Origin: Lysobacter arenosi
GTDB lineage: Bacteria > Pseudomonadota > Gammaproteobacteria > Xanthomonadales > Xanthomonadaceae
Direction: 5' to 3'
Assembly (NCBI RefSeq): GCF_016613475.2
Contig: NZ_CP071517.1
Location: 806,001-870,000 of the forward strand
Length of the DNA stretch: 64,000 nucleotides
This document shows positions 36,307 through 45,044 of the stretch, piece after piece (the first letter of the stretch is position 1; each line of letters starts with the position of its first letter). The notes beneath the pieces are model-generated. The model had not been told where the DNA came from and ran no database searches. It worked only from the letters and a program-made list of their open reading frames with translations. The translations under genes and the position numbers were made by a program.

Positions 36307-36824
36307 TCAGTCGTCGTGGTCGTGATCGTGCCCGAGCTGGCTGCGTATCTCGCCACCGGGCCATAACGTGCTGTGCACATTGGCGTAAGCGACGCCATCG
36401 CGTAGTGCTTCGATCAATTCATCCAGTTCACCTGCGGCCACACCCTGCGCGCCAGGACCGATGACGTCTGCCGCGGTGATCACGCCAGTGATCCGCGCCG
36501 GCGGTGCCGGGCAGGCCTGGGTGCCTGCGGGGCCGTTGCCGAGGTTGGAGCACAGGAATGCGGCGATGCCGCCATTGACGCTCTTCTGGCCGATATGGAT
36601 GTGCGCCTGCGTCACGCTGCCTTCGAGCCGGTCGTAGGCCAGCTCGTAATGGATCGAGTTGCCGTCGTTGCTGATGCGTGCGCGGAAACTGCCGCGACCA
36701 TCAGTGGAGATTGCCGGCACTTCCTGCGTGCCTACCAGAGCACCGCCTTGATCTGCTTGTTCTCTGCATGGACGCCGACTGCCGGAAGCAGGGCGGCCAT
36801 GGCGAGCACAGCTAAACGTCTCAT
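36307..36824 (-). pseudogene. CHRD-domain secreted protein, frame broken once
   Basis: The signal peptide (MRRLAVLAMAALLPAVGVHA) and first residues ENKQIKAVL lie in one frame that stops at TGG-TAG; the rest, GTQEVPAIST to the end, lies in another. Removing an extra dinucleotide at 36737-36740 (minus strand CTCTGG, expected CTGG) gives a continuous 171-residue protein with IKAVLVGTQEVPAIS, exactly the CHRD opening. The domain continues with YELAYDRLEGSVTQAHIHIG and YANVHSTLWPGGEIRSQL. It ends in GHDHDHDD, a possible metal-binding tail. CHRD domains in bacteria are exported proteins of unclear role. A consensus error is more likely than real inactivation. Confidence 0.8.
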
Positions 36825-36930
36825 GTCGACACCTCGTGCGAAGGGGTGGCGGACGCGTGCTGCGTCCGAGCGGGACGGTGAGCCGGCGCAGGTTAGGGCA
36901 GGGTGAATCCCGAGGGGCCACCGGCGACCG

Positions 36931-37494
36931 TTAGTCGGATCGTTCCGCTGGCGTCGCGGGCGGCAGGCGGATATCGGCGAGTTTCCAGTCCAATCCCTGA
37001 CGTAGCAGGACGAACACCACCGGCGCGCCATCGGCCGTATGAACCGTGGCGGTGAATCGCGAGGGTGACTCGAAGCGGTAGCGAGCGTCACGAAGTGGAT
37101 CCGGCGGCGCCTGGTGCGCGTAGGCGTCATCCTTGCTGATGCCGCCGCCGCTGATGCGGTGCAGCAGTCCGCGGCCCTCGAGGATCGCGCCGATGCCGGC
37201 CGGCGTGGCGATGACGTCGACCATGCCGCCGGCCGCCTGGTTGGCCAGGCCCAGCGCGAGGCCGCCCAGCGGACTGTCCAGCACCTCCGCCCCGGCGCGC
37301 CGTGCCAGCGCGTCCTCCACCTGTGCCCGCAGGCTCTGTCGCAACAGCGGGAAATCGACATGGCGCGACAACGCGGCACTGTCCTGTGCCTGGATTGCCT
37401 CGCGAATGGCCTTGATCGCCATGAAAGGGCCTGCCGCGATCCAGGCCAGCAGGAGCAGCAGGGCCAGCAGCGGCAAGGCGATCCATTTCTTCAT
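36931..37494 (-). CDS. DUF2939 membrane-anchored protein
   Basis: 187 residues from ATG 37494. A single N-terminal membrane helix (IALPLLALLLLLAWIAAGPF) is followed by the DUF2939 pattern: AIKAIREAIQAQDSAALSRHVDFPLLRQSLRAQVEDAL, then a Gly-rich loop, then a small beta-domain (RFTATVHTADGAPVVFVLLR, WKLADIRLP). Predicted periplasmic, anchored in the inner membrane. Function unknown. Divergent from the DUF3302-HlyD operon; the CHRD gene lies 106 bases downstream on the same strand. Confidence 0.8.
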   Translation of the reverse strand: MKKWIALPLLALLLLLAWIAAGPFMAIKAIREAIQAQDSAALSRHVDFPLLRQSLRAQVEDALARRAGAEVLDSPLGGLALGLANQAAGGMVDVIATPAGIGAILEGRGLLHRISGGGISKDDAYAHQAPPDPLRDARYRFESPSRFTATVHTADGAPVVFVLLRQGLDWKLADIRLPPATPAERSD

Positions 37495-37602
37495 GCGACG
37501 AGCTCCTGTTCGGATGGCACAGCATAACGATGCCTTCGTCGGCGACGGGCATTGCCGGTGAACCGCGTGCGACAACGCTTTCACGCCTGACAAAGCACGA
37601 CT

Positions 37603-37620
37603 AATGAGACGTTTCTCATT
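37603..37620. promoter_or_regulatory. Perfect dyad before the DUF3302-HlyD-OMF operon, possible operator
   Basis: 7-bp arms AATGAGA/TCTCATT around CGTT, 69 bases before the first gene of the export operon and about 110 bases from the divergent DUF2939 gene. The arms are A/T-rich compared with the surroundings. The geometry suits a dimeric repressor such as a TetR protein; no regulator gene is adjacent, so the factor would be encoded elsewhere. Confidence 0.5.
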
Positions 37621-37688
37621 GTGCCAGCAGGTCCCGGCTGCCACCTTGTGCGCGCCGTCAGCCAACCGCCATTCCAGGAGGATTCCGC

Positions 37689-38237
37689 GTGAAGGAAACA
37701 CGGCCCGAAGTGCCTCGCCACACCAGGTCGCGACTGCGCCCGGCGTCGGCGCTGCGGCTGGTGCTGCCGGTCTTGCTGGTGCATTCGGGCCAGGCGCTCG
37801 CATCCGGATCGATGGAGGACAAGATCGCCGACGTGATGGTCTGGGTTGTCATCGTTGTGGCATCGATCCTGGCACTGACGCTGTTCTGGATCCTGCATGT
37901 CTGGCCCGAACGCGTGGCAGTGGCGCGTGATCATCCCCAGAAGGACGCGATCCAGGCCTTGTGCCTGATGTCGCTGGTGTTCGGCGGCATGCTGTGGCCG
38001 TTGGCGATGCTGTGGGCCTACATGAAACCGCTGCGTTTCCGCCTGGAGCCATCAGCGTCCGGCATCGGGCCCGCTGTGCGGCCAGCGATGCGGGAGCCGT
38101 CTTCGCATGTCGACGCGAACGTCCGCACGCATGCGCCCGTCGAGGAGGAAATCGTCTTCCTGCGCCATCGGATCGAAGCGCTGCAGGGGCGCCTGGATGT
38201 CCTCGTCGAACGCGATTCGTCGACGCTGCATGGCTGA
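37689..38237 (+). CDS. DUF3302 (YiaW-like) membrane protein
   Basis: 182 residues. An N-terminal signal-like segment (ALRLVLPVLLVHSGQALA) is followed by two membrane helices (VMVWVVIVVASILALTLFWIL and CLMSLVFGGMLWPLAMLWAYM) with the DUF3302 core HPQKDAIQALCLMSL between them. It then has a cytoplasmic tail with a short helical end (EEEIVFLRHRIEALQGRLDVL). The E. coli relative YiaW also precedes an HlyD-type gene (yiaV). Function unknown; probably a partner of the membrane fusion protein. First gene of the three-gene export operon. Confidence 0.82.
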   Translation: MKETRPEVPRHTRSRLRPASALRLVLPVLLVHSGQALASGSMEDKIADVMVWVVIVVASILALTLFWILHVWPERVAVARDHPQKDAIQALCLMSLVFGGMLWPLAMLWAYMKPLRFRLEPSASGIGPAVRPAMREPSSHVDANVRTHAPVEEEIVFLRHRIEALQGRLDVLVERDSSTLHG

Positions 38238-38312
38238 TGGCCGTGCCTGGCCGGTACCTGTCATGCCGGGCGAAGCACAGCCCCTTCCACACGCACAGAA
38301 GTTGGTAACGCC

Positions 38313-39446
38313 TTGGAAATCCTGATACTCGCGCTGTACAGCCTGCTGGTCTGGCTGGTCTTCATCAAGTTCAAGTGGTTGCCGTGGAATATCTATTCGC
38401 AGGTTGCGGTGGTGGTGATCGCGGCGGCCGGCATGGCCGGCACGATCCTGGTGCTCAACGTGGTCGCGCCGTCCTCGAGTGATGTGCGTGTGCTGAACTA
38501 CTCGGTCGAAGTCGTGCCGCGCGTCACCGGCCGCGTGATCGAGGTTCCGCTCGAAGGCAATCGCCTGTACCGGAAAGGCACGCCGATCCTGAAGCTGGAC
38601 CCGGAGCCGTTCCAGCTGCGGGTGAAGGAGCTCGAGGCCAGGCTGGTCGGTGCGCAGGCCTCGGTCGCGCAGCTCGACCAGGACCTGCTGGCGGCCCGCA
38701 ACAACACACAGGCGGCACTGGCCCAGCTCAATCTGGCACGGACGCGGTTGCGACAGTCCAGGCAGTTGTCCGCCGAAGGCGCCGGAGCGCAAAAATCCTA
38801 CGATGCCGACGTCCGCCGCCTTGAACCGGCGCACCGTGCCGCGATGGCAGCCGAAGCGAAGGTACAGGCCGAGCTCGATGCGGTCGTCGGCGGCGAACAG
38901 TCGTCGGTGGCCAGTACGCGCGCGCAGCTGGAGCAGGCGAAGTGGGAGCTGTCCCAGACTGTCGTCTATGCGCCGGCAGACGGTTATGCAATCAATCTGC
39001 AGGTGCGCGCTGGTTCGTACGCTGCCGCGCTGCCGCTGCGTCCGGTGATGACCTTCGTCGAAGTCCAACAGCAGGTGGTGGCGTTCTACAACCAGAACGA
39101 GCTGACCCGGGTAAAGCGCGGCGACGAAGTGGAGATCGCCCTGCCGACGCTCCCGGGAAAAGTCATCAAGGGCGAAGTCGATTCGATCGTGTGGGCGACG
39201 GGGCAGGGACAGTTCCAGGCCTCGGGCACGCTGCCCAACCTGCCTGCCGAAGCGGGGCCGGCGGCGCCGCCGCAGAAGTATGCGGTGAAGGTGCGCATCA
39301 CTGACCCGGAGCGCAACTTCCTGGCCATGGGCGCACGCGGTGTCGGCGCGATCTATACGACGCATGGCAGGCCCATCCACCTGATCAGGAAGGTGATCCT
39401 CCGGGTGAACTCGGTGACGAACTACCTGATCCTGAAGTTGCATTGA
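38313..39446 (+). CDS. HlyD-family membrane fusion protein (YiaV/EmrA-like)
   Basis: 377 residues, read from a TTG at 38313 (encoded LEILILALYSLLVWLVF). Two N-terminal membrane helices (~2-20 and ~28-50) are followed by a barrel-sandwich domain split by a long coiled coil (about residues 95-215, AQASVAQLDQDLLAARN). The second lipoyl half starts at TVVYAPADGYA and the beta-barrel contains FVEVQQQVVAFYNQNEL. Such proteins bridge an inner-membrane component and an outer-membrane channel. Located between DUF3302 and the outer-membrane-factor gene, one base from the latter. Confidence 0.9.
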   Translation: MEILILALYSLLVWLVFIKFKWLPWNIYSQVAVVVIAAAGMAGTILVLNVVAPSSSDVRVLNYSVEVVPRVTGRVIEVPLEGNRLYRKGTPILKLDPEPFQLRVKELEARLVGAQASVAQLDQDLLAARNNTQAALAQLNLARTRLRQSRQLSAEGAGAQKSYDADVRRLEPAHRAAMAAEAKVQAELDAVVGGEQSSVASTRAQLEQAKWELSQTVVYAPADGYAINLQVRAGSYAAALPLRPVMTFVEVQQQVVAFYNQNELTRVKRGDEVEIALPTLPGKVIKGEVDSIVWATGQGQFQASGTLPNLPAEAGPAAPPQKYAVKVRITDPERNFLAMGARGVGAIYTTHGRPIHLIRKVILRVNSVTNYLILKLH

Positions 39447-39447
39447 C

Positions 39448-40899
39448 GTGGGCACGGCCGTGACCACGCATCGTCAATCCCGTCGCAACCGCGCAGCATG
39501 GCTGGCGGCACTCGTTGTCGGCATGACCGCGTGCGCGAATCTGACCGCGCCCGACCCGGGCAAGATCTACGACCAGGCCATGAGCGGCGTGGTCGTGCCG
39601 GCGGCATGGGGCACCGCCGCGCAGGCCAGTGCGTTTCGCCCAGGGTGGATCGGATTCGCCGACGACGGGCAGCTGAAGCTGCTCATCGACGAGGCGCTGG
39701 CGCACAACCCGGACCTGCGGGCAGCGGGCAGCCGGCTCGAACAGGCGCGCCTGCAGATGCGCCTGGCGGGCGCGGACCTGCAACCCACGGTCACGCTGGG
39801 TGGCAAGTACTCCGATTCCCTGCAGCCGGCCAATGGCCTGGACATCAACGGCTACGGCGTGGTGCTCAACTGGGAGCTCGACCTGTGGGGCCGTGCGCGC
39901 GCGGAGAAGAAGGCAGGCGAAGCGGCCTACCGTTCTGCCGAGGCCGACTATGTCTACGCCCGTCAGTCACTGGCGGCCATGACCGCCCGCGCATGGTTGC
40001 TTGCGATCGAGGCGACGCGGCAGACGGAATTGTCGATGCAGCTCCGCGACGCAGCGGGCGCGCAGACCGTGTTGATGGAGCGGCGTGAGCAGGTCGGCAA
40101 GATCTCCGCGCAGGACGTCGCCGTTGCCCGTGCGCAGGCGCAGACCAGCGAGGACGCGGCGCTCCAGGCGGAGCAGGTCAGGCAGCAGGCGCTGCGCACG
40201 CTCGAGCTGCTGGTGGGGCGTTACCCATCGGCATCGATTGCCGTCCCGTCGGCGCTGCCCGGTGATCTCGCGCCGGTCCCGGCTGGCGTGCCTTCGGACC
40301 TGGTGGAGCGTCGCCCGGACCTGATTGCCGCGCGAAAGCGCTATGAGCACGCATTCTTCAACCGCGAGGAAGCGCGGGCGGCACGCTTGCCCCGGGTCGC
40401 GCTGAACGTCGGTGCCGGACGGCTGACATCCGAGTTCCTGCAGTTCAAGGACGGCCTGGGTTCCACCGTCTATCCGGTGGGAGGCAAGCTGCTTTGGCCG
40501 CTGTTCGATGCCGGCCGGCTGAAGACCGAGGTCGAGATCCGCGACGAGCAGCAGCGCGAAGCGGCGGCGGAATACGCGCGCACAATCCTGACCGCGTTCA
40601 CGGAAGTTGAAAACGCGCTCGCAGCAGACACCATGCTGCAGCAGCGCGAGCGCTCGCTGTCAAGCCAGACCCAGGCGTTGCAGCAGGCGCTCGATGCCGC
40701 CCGCACGCAGTTGCGCGTCGGCAAGGCCGACCGCCATGACGTGCTCGATCGCGAGCTGGCACTGGATGCGGCCAGGATCGCCCTGATGCGGGTTGCCACC
40801 GAGCGGCGCACGCAGCGCGCCAACCTGCACCTTGCACTGGGTGGCGACTTCGGCATCCCGTTGCCGCCGGCCGCCGGCGCAGGAGTCCCTGGCCGGTGA
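39448..40899 (+). CDS. Outer-membrane factor lipoprotein, NodT/TolC family
   Basis: 483 residues from GTG 39448, one base after the HlyD stop; a second GTG at 39460 is possible. The lipobox GMTAC places the acylated cysteine at residue 29. The two TolC repeats are visible: long helices starting at DEALAHNPDLRAAGSRLEQARLQ and again RYEHAFFNREEARAARLPRV, with the strand GVVLNWELDLWGRARAEKK. Forms a trimeric channel through the outer membrane. It completes a DUF3302-HlyD-OMF set in which no inner-membrane pump is encoded. Confidence 0.92.
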   Translation: MGTAVTTHRQSRRNRAAWLAALVVGMTACANLTAPDPGKIYDQAMSGVVVPAAWGTAAQASAFRPGWIGFADDGQLKLLIDEALAHNPDLRAAGSRLEQARLQMRLAGADLQPTVTLGGKYSDSLQPANGLDINGYGVVLNWELDLWGRARAEKKAGEAAYRSAEADYVYARQSLAAMTARAWLLAIEATRQTELSMQLRDAAGAQTVLMERREQVGKISAQDVAVARAQAQTSEDAALQAEQVRQQALRTLELLVGRYPSASIAVPSALPGDLAPVPAGVPSDLVERRPDLIAARKRYEHAFFNREEARAARLPRVALNVGAGRLTSEFLQFKDGLGSTVYPVGGKLLWPLFDAGRLKTEVEIRDEQQREAAAEYARTILTAFTEVENALAADTMLQQRERSLSSQTQALQQALDAARTQLRVGKADRHDVLDRELALDAARIALMRVATERRTQRANLHLALGGDFGIPLPPAAGAGVPGR

Positions 40900-41011
40900 T
40901 CGTGTTGGTGAAATCACGCTGATCCGGATATTGGTATAAGGGCGTGCGGTCCGCCGGGGCCGCGCCGCCGTTCTCACGCTCTGCAAGCTCGACCACCACC
41001 AACTGCCGTGG

Positions 41012-41698
41012 ATGCATGCAATGAGCAGCAAGCGCCATTCTTCGCTCATGCACCGATACCTCGACCCGGCGACGAGCCTGGCCGAAGTGCTGTTCGGCCT
41101 GATCATGACGCTGACCTTCACCCTGGGCGCCGGCATCATCATCGAGGACGAAGGGCGCGAAGGGGCGCGCGAGCTGCTGATCGCGCTGATCGGCTGCAAT
41201 CTGGCCTGGGGCATCATCGATGCGGCGATGTACCTGGTCGGCGTGCTGTTCGATCGCGGCAGGAAGCGCCGGCTGGCGCGGGCGATTCGTGCCTCGCCCG
41301 ACGATCGTGCCGCGAGTTCCGTCGTGGCAGGCGAGCTCGACGAGCTGCTGGGCGAGGTGATGGCGGAAGGCGACAGGCAGACCCTGTACGCGCGAATTGC
41401 CGCCCACCTGCGCACCCGCCAGGAAGCACCGGTGGCGCTGCACCGATCCGACTACCTGGGTGCGTTCACCAGCTTCTGGCTGGTCGTGCTGAGCAGCGTG
41501 CCGGCCGCCGTGCCTTTCCTGCTGATCGACGATGCGCGGTTGGCCTTGCGCACATCCAACGCGGTACTGCTGGTGCTGTTGTTCGCCACTGGCCATGCCT
41601 GGTCGCGCTACACGCTAGGCAAGCCGTGGCTGGTCGGACTGTGCTTCCTGGTCGGGGGCGCGGCGCTGGTGGCCCTGGCCATCGCGCTGGGCGGCTAG
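41012..41698 (+). CDS. VIT1/CCC1-like membrane protein
   Basis: 228 residues with about five membrane segments. The opening DPATSLAEVLFGLIMTLTFTLG and LLIALIGCNLAWGIIDAAMYLVG match the N-terminal half of the CCC1/VIT family of iron/manganese transporters. A cytoplasmic loop (~85-130) and three C-terminal segments (SFWLVVLSSVPAAVPFLLI, NAVLLVLLFATG, GLCFLVGGAALVALAIAL) follow. Metal transport is only a family-level suggestion; this short branch has not, as far as I know, been characterised. A hairpin with arms CCCTGGCC/GGCCAGGG (41673-41705) spans its stop and faces the convergent MFS gene. It is 113 bases after the OMF gene. Confidence 0.75.
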   Translation: MHAMSSKRHSSLMHRYLDPATSLAEVLFGLIMTLTFTLGAGIIIEDEGREGARELLIALIGCNLAWGIIDAAMYLVGVLFDRGRKRRLARAIRASPDDRAASSVVAGELDELLGEVMAEGDRQTLYARIAAHLRTRQEAPVALHRSDYLGAFTSFWLVVLSSVPAAVPFLLIDDARLALRTSNAVLLVLLFATGHAWSRYTLGKPWLVGLCFLVGGAALVALAIALGG

Positions 41699-41715
41699 GC
41701 CAGGGGGCTGAAGCG

Positions 41716-42877
41716 TCAGGCCGCGGCTTGCGGGCGCAACGCGCGCACCGGCACCACGTGCATCAGCAAGGCCATCACCGCGACCGCCGCGCCGAGCAGG
41801 AAGGCGAGGTGACCACCGCCGTGCTGCCAGCCCACGGCGGCGATGCCGGCGCCGGTGACGCCGCCGATACCGCCACTGAAGCCGTAAAGCATGCCCTGTG
41901 CCGCGGCCATGTCGCGCCGCTCGGGGAAGAGTTCGGCCATGCGCCGCATGCAGCCCGCGTGGAAGGCGGCGAAACTGAGCGCGTGCCCGGTCTGCGCCAG
42001 CGCCATCCATGCGAAGGAGCCGCCGAGCAGGGCCACCATGACCCAGCGCAGCGCGGTGGCGACCAGGCATGCCGTCATCAGGCGTTGCGCACCGAATCGC
42101 TGCACTAGCCGCGGCGCCTGCCAGAACATCAGGATCTCGCACAGCACGCCGATGGCCCAGAGCAAGCCGACGGCGAAGCCGTCGTGGCCCTGAGCCTGCA
42201 GGTGCAGGGTGAAGAACACATAGAACGGACCGAATCCCAGCTGCATGAGCATCGCCACCAGCAGCAGGCGGCGCACACCCGGCCGGCGCCATAGCGCCTG
42301 CCGGGGAACATCGGAGACGAGGGCGGGAAGGGGGCGGTCGCCGCGGTGCAGCCAGGAGGCCGCAACCGTGAGCAGCAACCAGGGCAGGGTCAACCAGACA
42401 AAGGCGTCGTTGCCGAGCCGGTCGAGCAACCAGCCGTAACTGCCGGCGACGATGAGGAAGCCGATCGAACCCCACATGCGGATGCGGCCGTAGTCGTGAT
42501 TGCGCTGGCCCAGTGCCGACAAGGTCATCGCTTCGAACTGCGGCATCACCGCGTTGAAGAACAGGCCGAACCCAGGCCATGGTCGCGAACAGCATCACGC
42601 CGGTGGTGAATCCGGCGAAGGCGGCGAAGCCGAGCAACGACAGCACGCAACCGGCAACCAGCCAGTGCCCCGGGTTGGGGCTGCGTGCACTCATCCGTGC
42701 CCAGGTGGGCGGCGCGACGATGCGCCCGCCGTACCACAGTGCCAGCATCGCGCCGACCGCGTAGCCGCCGTGGCCATTGGCGACCACCCAGCGGCCGATG
42801 TACGGCGTATACGCGCCCAGTGCGCCGTAGTAGCCCAGGTAGAACAGCGCGTAGCGGCGGAAGTCGGCGGGGGACAA
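41716..42877 (-). pseudogene. MFS transporter, frame broken once
   Basis: With one base removed this is a 386-residue 12-helix major facilitator of the MFS_1-like (HcaT/nucleoside-symporter-like) branch, from a TTG at 42877 (encoded LSPADFRRYALFYLGYYGAL) to 41716. The N-terminal third runs to VMLFATMAW in one frame and continues as FGLFFNAVMPQFEAMTLSALG in the next; the extra base is in 42571-42573 (minus strand CCTGGGTT, expected CCTGGTT). Substrate unknown. Read literally the first part appears fused to the DUF2461 gene. Last gene of the asnS-to-MFS run; it converges on the VIT1/CCC1-like gene. Confidence 0.82.
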
Positions 42878-42879
42878 GC

Positions 42880-43567
42880 TCAGAATTCCCAGGTCCAGCG
42901 CCGCGCACAGGTAGTCGGTGAAGGGCGCCAGGCCCTGCAGGTCGGTCTCCAGCGTCTTGAGCAGGCGCGGCCCGGTCATCGTGGCGTCTTCGATGGCGCG
43001 CAGCGCGACGAAGTTCTTGCGCTTGAGGTCGTCGGCGAACTCGAAGTCGTCGGGGAAACCGCGCGGCATGCGGGTCAGCACTTCACTGTCGTCGAGGTCG
43101 AAGCGGCGACGGAACTTCGCCGCATGTGCGGCGGCCTTCCAGCTGCCAGGATTGTCGAGGATGAAATGGCGGACCCGGCGCAGGCTGTCCGGCTGCGGAT
43201 GCCAGATGCCCGATGCGATGAAACAGTTGCCCGGTTGCAGGTGCAGGTAGAACGACGGCGCTTCGACCTGGCGGCCGCGCTCGTGGAACAGGCGCGCGCC
43301 CTGCCAGTTCTTGTAGGGCGTCTTGTCGTTGGCGAACCGGGTGTCGCGGTGGATGCGGAACAGCGACCCGCCCACGCCCTTGGGCTCGGACCGGTAATGC
43401 GGGCTGACGCCGGCCAGGACCGGCTGCAGGTCGGTCAGCAGGTGCTGGAAGGGTTCACGCACGTGGCTGTCGTAGTCGCCCTTGTGCGCATGGAACCATT
43501 CGCGGTCGTTGTTGCGCGCAAGGCCGCGCAGGAACTTGAAGCTGGCGTCGCTGAAGTAGTGGCTCAT
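42880..43567 (-). pseudogene. DUF2461 protein, C-terminal frameshift removes its stop
   Basis: Domain of about 220 residues (TIGR02453/DUF2461): FSDASFKFLRGLARNNDREWFHAHK, SLFRIHRDTRFANDKTPYKNW, PSFYLHLQPGNCFIASGIW. As written the frame runs on into the MFS gene. Removing one base at 42888-42890 (minus strand CCTGGGAATT, expected CCTGGAATT) gives ALDLEF and a TGA at 42880, hence 228 residues, the normal family length. Function unknown. Its ATG overlaps the sbcB stop, and the corrected stop is 2 bases before the MFS start, as expected for an operon. Confidence 0.85.
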
Positions 43568-45042
43568 GGCGAGTGTTCGAACACGGGGGACGCAGAGACA
43601 GGGTTCAGGCTGGCCGCGATGTCACCGCCCCAGGCTTCCAGGCGGTCGAGCAGGGCCAGCTTGTCGGGGGCGGCGGCGTGGACGGTGCGCAGCTCGGCGA
43701 TCTCGGCAGCAAAACGGTCGAAGCCGTACTCGGCCAGTCCGGTGTCGGTGTAGAGGCGCTGGCGCCGGAACTCGTCCCAGCCCGCACGCTCTTCGGCCGA
43801 CAGGGTCTGTGGCCAGTTGCGCGCGCGGTAACGGAACAGGATGCCTGGCAATCGCGCATCGCGGAATGCGAACTCGCGTTCGCCCAGTGCCTCGGGCGGC
43901 GTAGTGCGTACCTGTGCGAACAGGCGCTTGTCGCCGTCGCCGATGAAGCCGTCGTAGAGCGAGGCATCCTGGTCGGGTGCGACCCGCTCGCGCTCGCGGG
44001 CGAACACCTGGCGGACCTTCTCCACCAGCGCCGGGCCCGCCTCGCGGATCCGCGCCGCACGCCGCTCCACTTCGGCGGGGTCGATCTGCAGGCGCTCGAA
44101 ATCCGGCGCCCGCAGGTGATCCCAGGCAACCAGGGCCGGGCTGCGGTTGCTGTGCACTTCCTTCAGCGCGATCCGTTCCTCGCCTTCGGCCAAGTCGGCC
44201 GTGCGCGTGTACAGGCGTGCGGCGATGGCTTCGGCATCGAGCTGCAACAGCGGCTCGGGATCCTGCGCCAGGTCGAACACGATCACCCGGCTGTCGATGT
44301 GCGGGTGGCGCGCGATGGGCAGCACCGCCGCCGAGCACAGGCGGCTGGCGGGGAAACGCTGGGAGACGTTGAGCAGCGGAGTCATCGCCACCACGTCCAT
44401 CAGGGTCGCCGCGTAGCGTTTGTCGCGCAGCTTTAGCGCGTAGTCCCACAGGCGCGGCTGCGCGGCCTTGAGCTTGCGGGCGAGGCCGATCAGTGCGCGC
44501 ACGTCGGAGAGCGCTTCGTGCGCATCGCCCTCGCGCACGCCGTTGGCTTCGGCCAGGTGTTCGAGGCGGAACGAGGTGGCGCCATCCTCGCGTTTGGGCC
44601 ACACCAGGCCTTCCGGACGCAGGGCGTGGGCGAGGCGCAACACGTCGAGTAGGTCCCAGCGCGAATTGCCGCCGCGCCACTCGCGCTCGTAGGCGTCGAA
44701 GAAGTTGCGGAAGAAGCCGTAGCGGACGAACTCGTCGTCGAAACGCAGCGAGTTGTAACCCAGGCTGCAGGTCTCCGGCCGCGCCATCTCCTCGAAGATC
44801 TGGGCGAACGCGGCAGCCTCGTTGACGCCCTCGCGCATGGCGTGCTGCGGCGTGATGCCGGTGACCATCGTCGCGCCCGGCGACGGCAGCAGGTCGTCGG
44901 CTGGCTTGACGAAGAAGCTGATCGGCTCATCGATCTGGTTGAGATCGGCATCGGTGCGGATCGCCGCGAACTGGGCGATGCGCGAAGTGCGCGGGTCGGC
45001 GCCGAAGGTTTCCAGGTCGTAGAAGAGGAAGCTGGCAGGCAT
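43564..45042 (-). CDS. sbcB: Exodeoxyribonuclease I
   Basis: 3'-5' single-strand exonuclease used in recombination and mismatch repair. The 492-residue protein begins MPASFLFYDLETFGADPRTS, the DEDDh ExoI motif (D-x-E at residues ~9-11). GYNSLRFDDEFVRYGFFRN holds the second acidic motif and EGDAHEALSDVRA the catalytic H and D of motif III. The SH3-like and C-terminal helical domains follow; WDEFRRQRLYTDTG is typical of the C-terminus. It starts 2 bases after kmo and overlaps the DUF2461 start. Confidence 0.95.
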   Translation of the reverse strand: MPASFLFYDLETFGADPRTSRIAQFAAIRTDADLNQIDEPISFFVKPADDLLPSPGATMVTGITPQHAMREGVNEAAAFAQIFEEMARPETCSLGYNSLRFDDEFVRYGFFRNFFDAYEREWRGGNSRWDLLDVLRLAHALRPEGLVWPKREDGATSFRLEHLAEANGVREGDAHEALSDVRALIGLARKLKAAQPRLWDYALKLRDKRYAATLMDVVAMTPLLNVSQRFPASRLCSAAVLPIARHPHIDSRVIVFDLAQDPEPLLQLDAEAIAARLYTRTADLAEGEERIALKEVHSNRSPALVAWDHLRAPDFERLQIDPAEVERRAARIREAGPALVEKVRQVFARERERVAPDQDASLYDGFIGDGDKRLFAQVRTTPPEALGEREFAFRDARLPGILFRYRARNWPQTLSAEERAGWDEFRRQRLYTDTGLAEYGFDRFAAEIAELRTVHAAAPDKLALLDRLEAWGGDIAASLNPVSASPVFEHSP

Positions 45043-45044
45043 GG

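Noticed and set aside
36813..37613. Shared 11-mer ATGAGACGTTT in the CHRD start region and in the dyad at 37603
   Set aside because: In the CHRD gene it is simply the start codon and first codons, not symmetric, so a common operator is unlikely.
41615..43567. 650-residue protein joining DUF2461, MFS helices and a frameshifted tail
   Set aside because: The tail after about residue 330 is out of frame and low complexity; one-base corrections separate two normal proteins.
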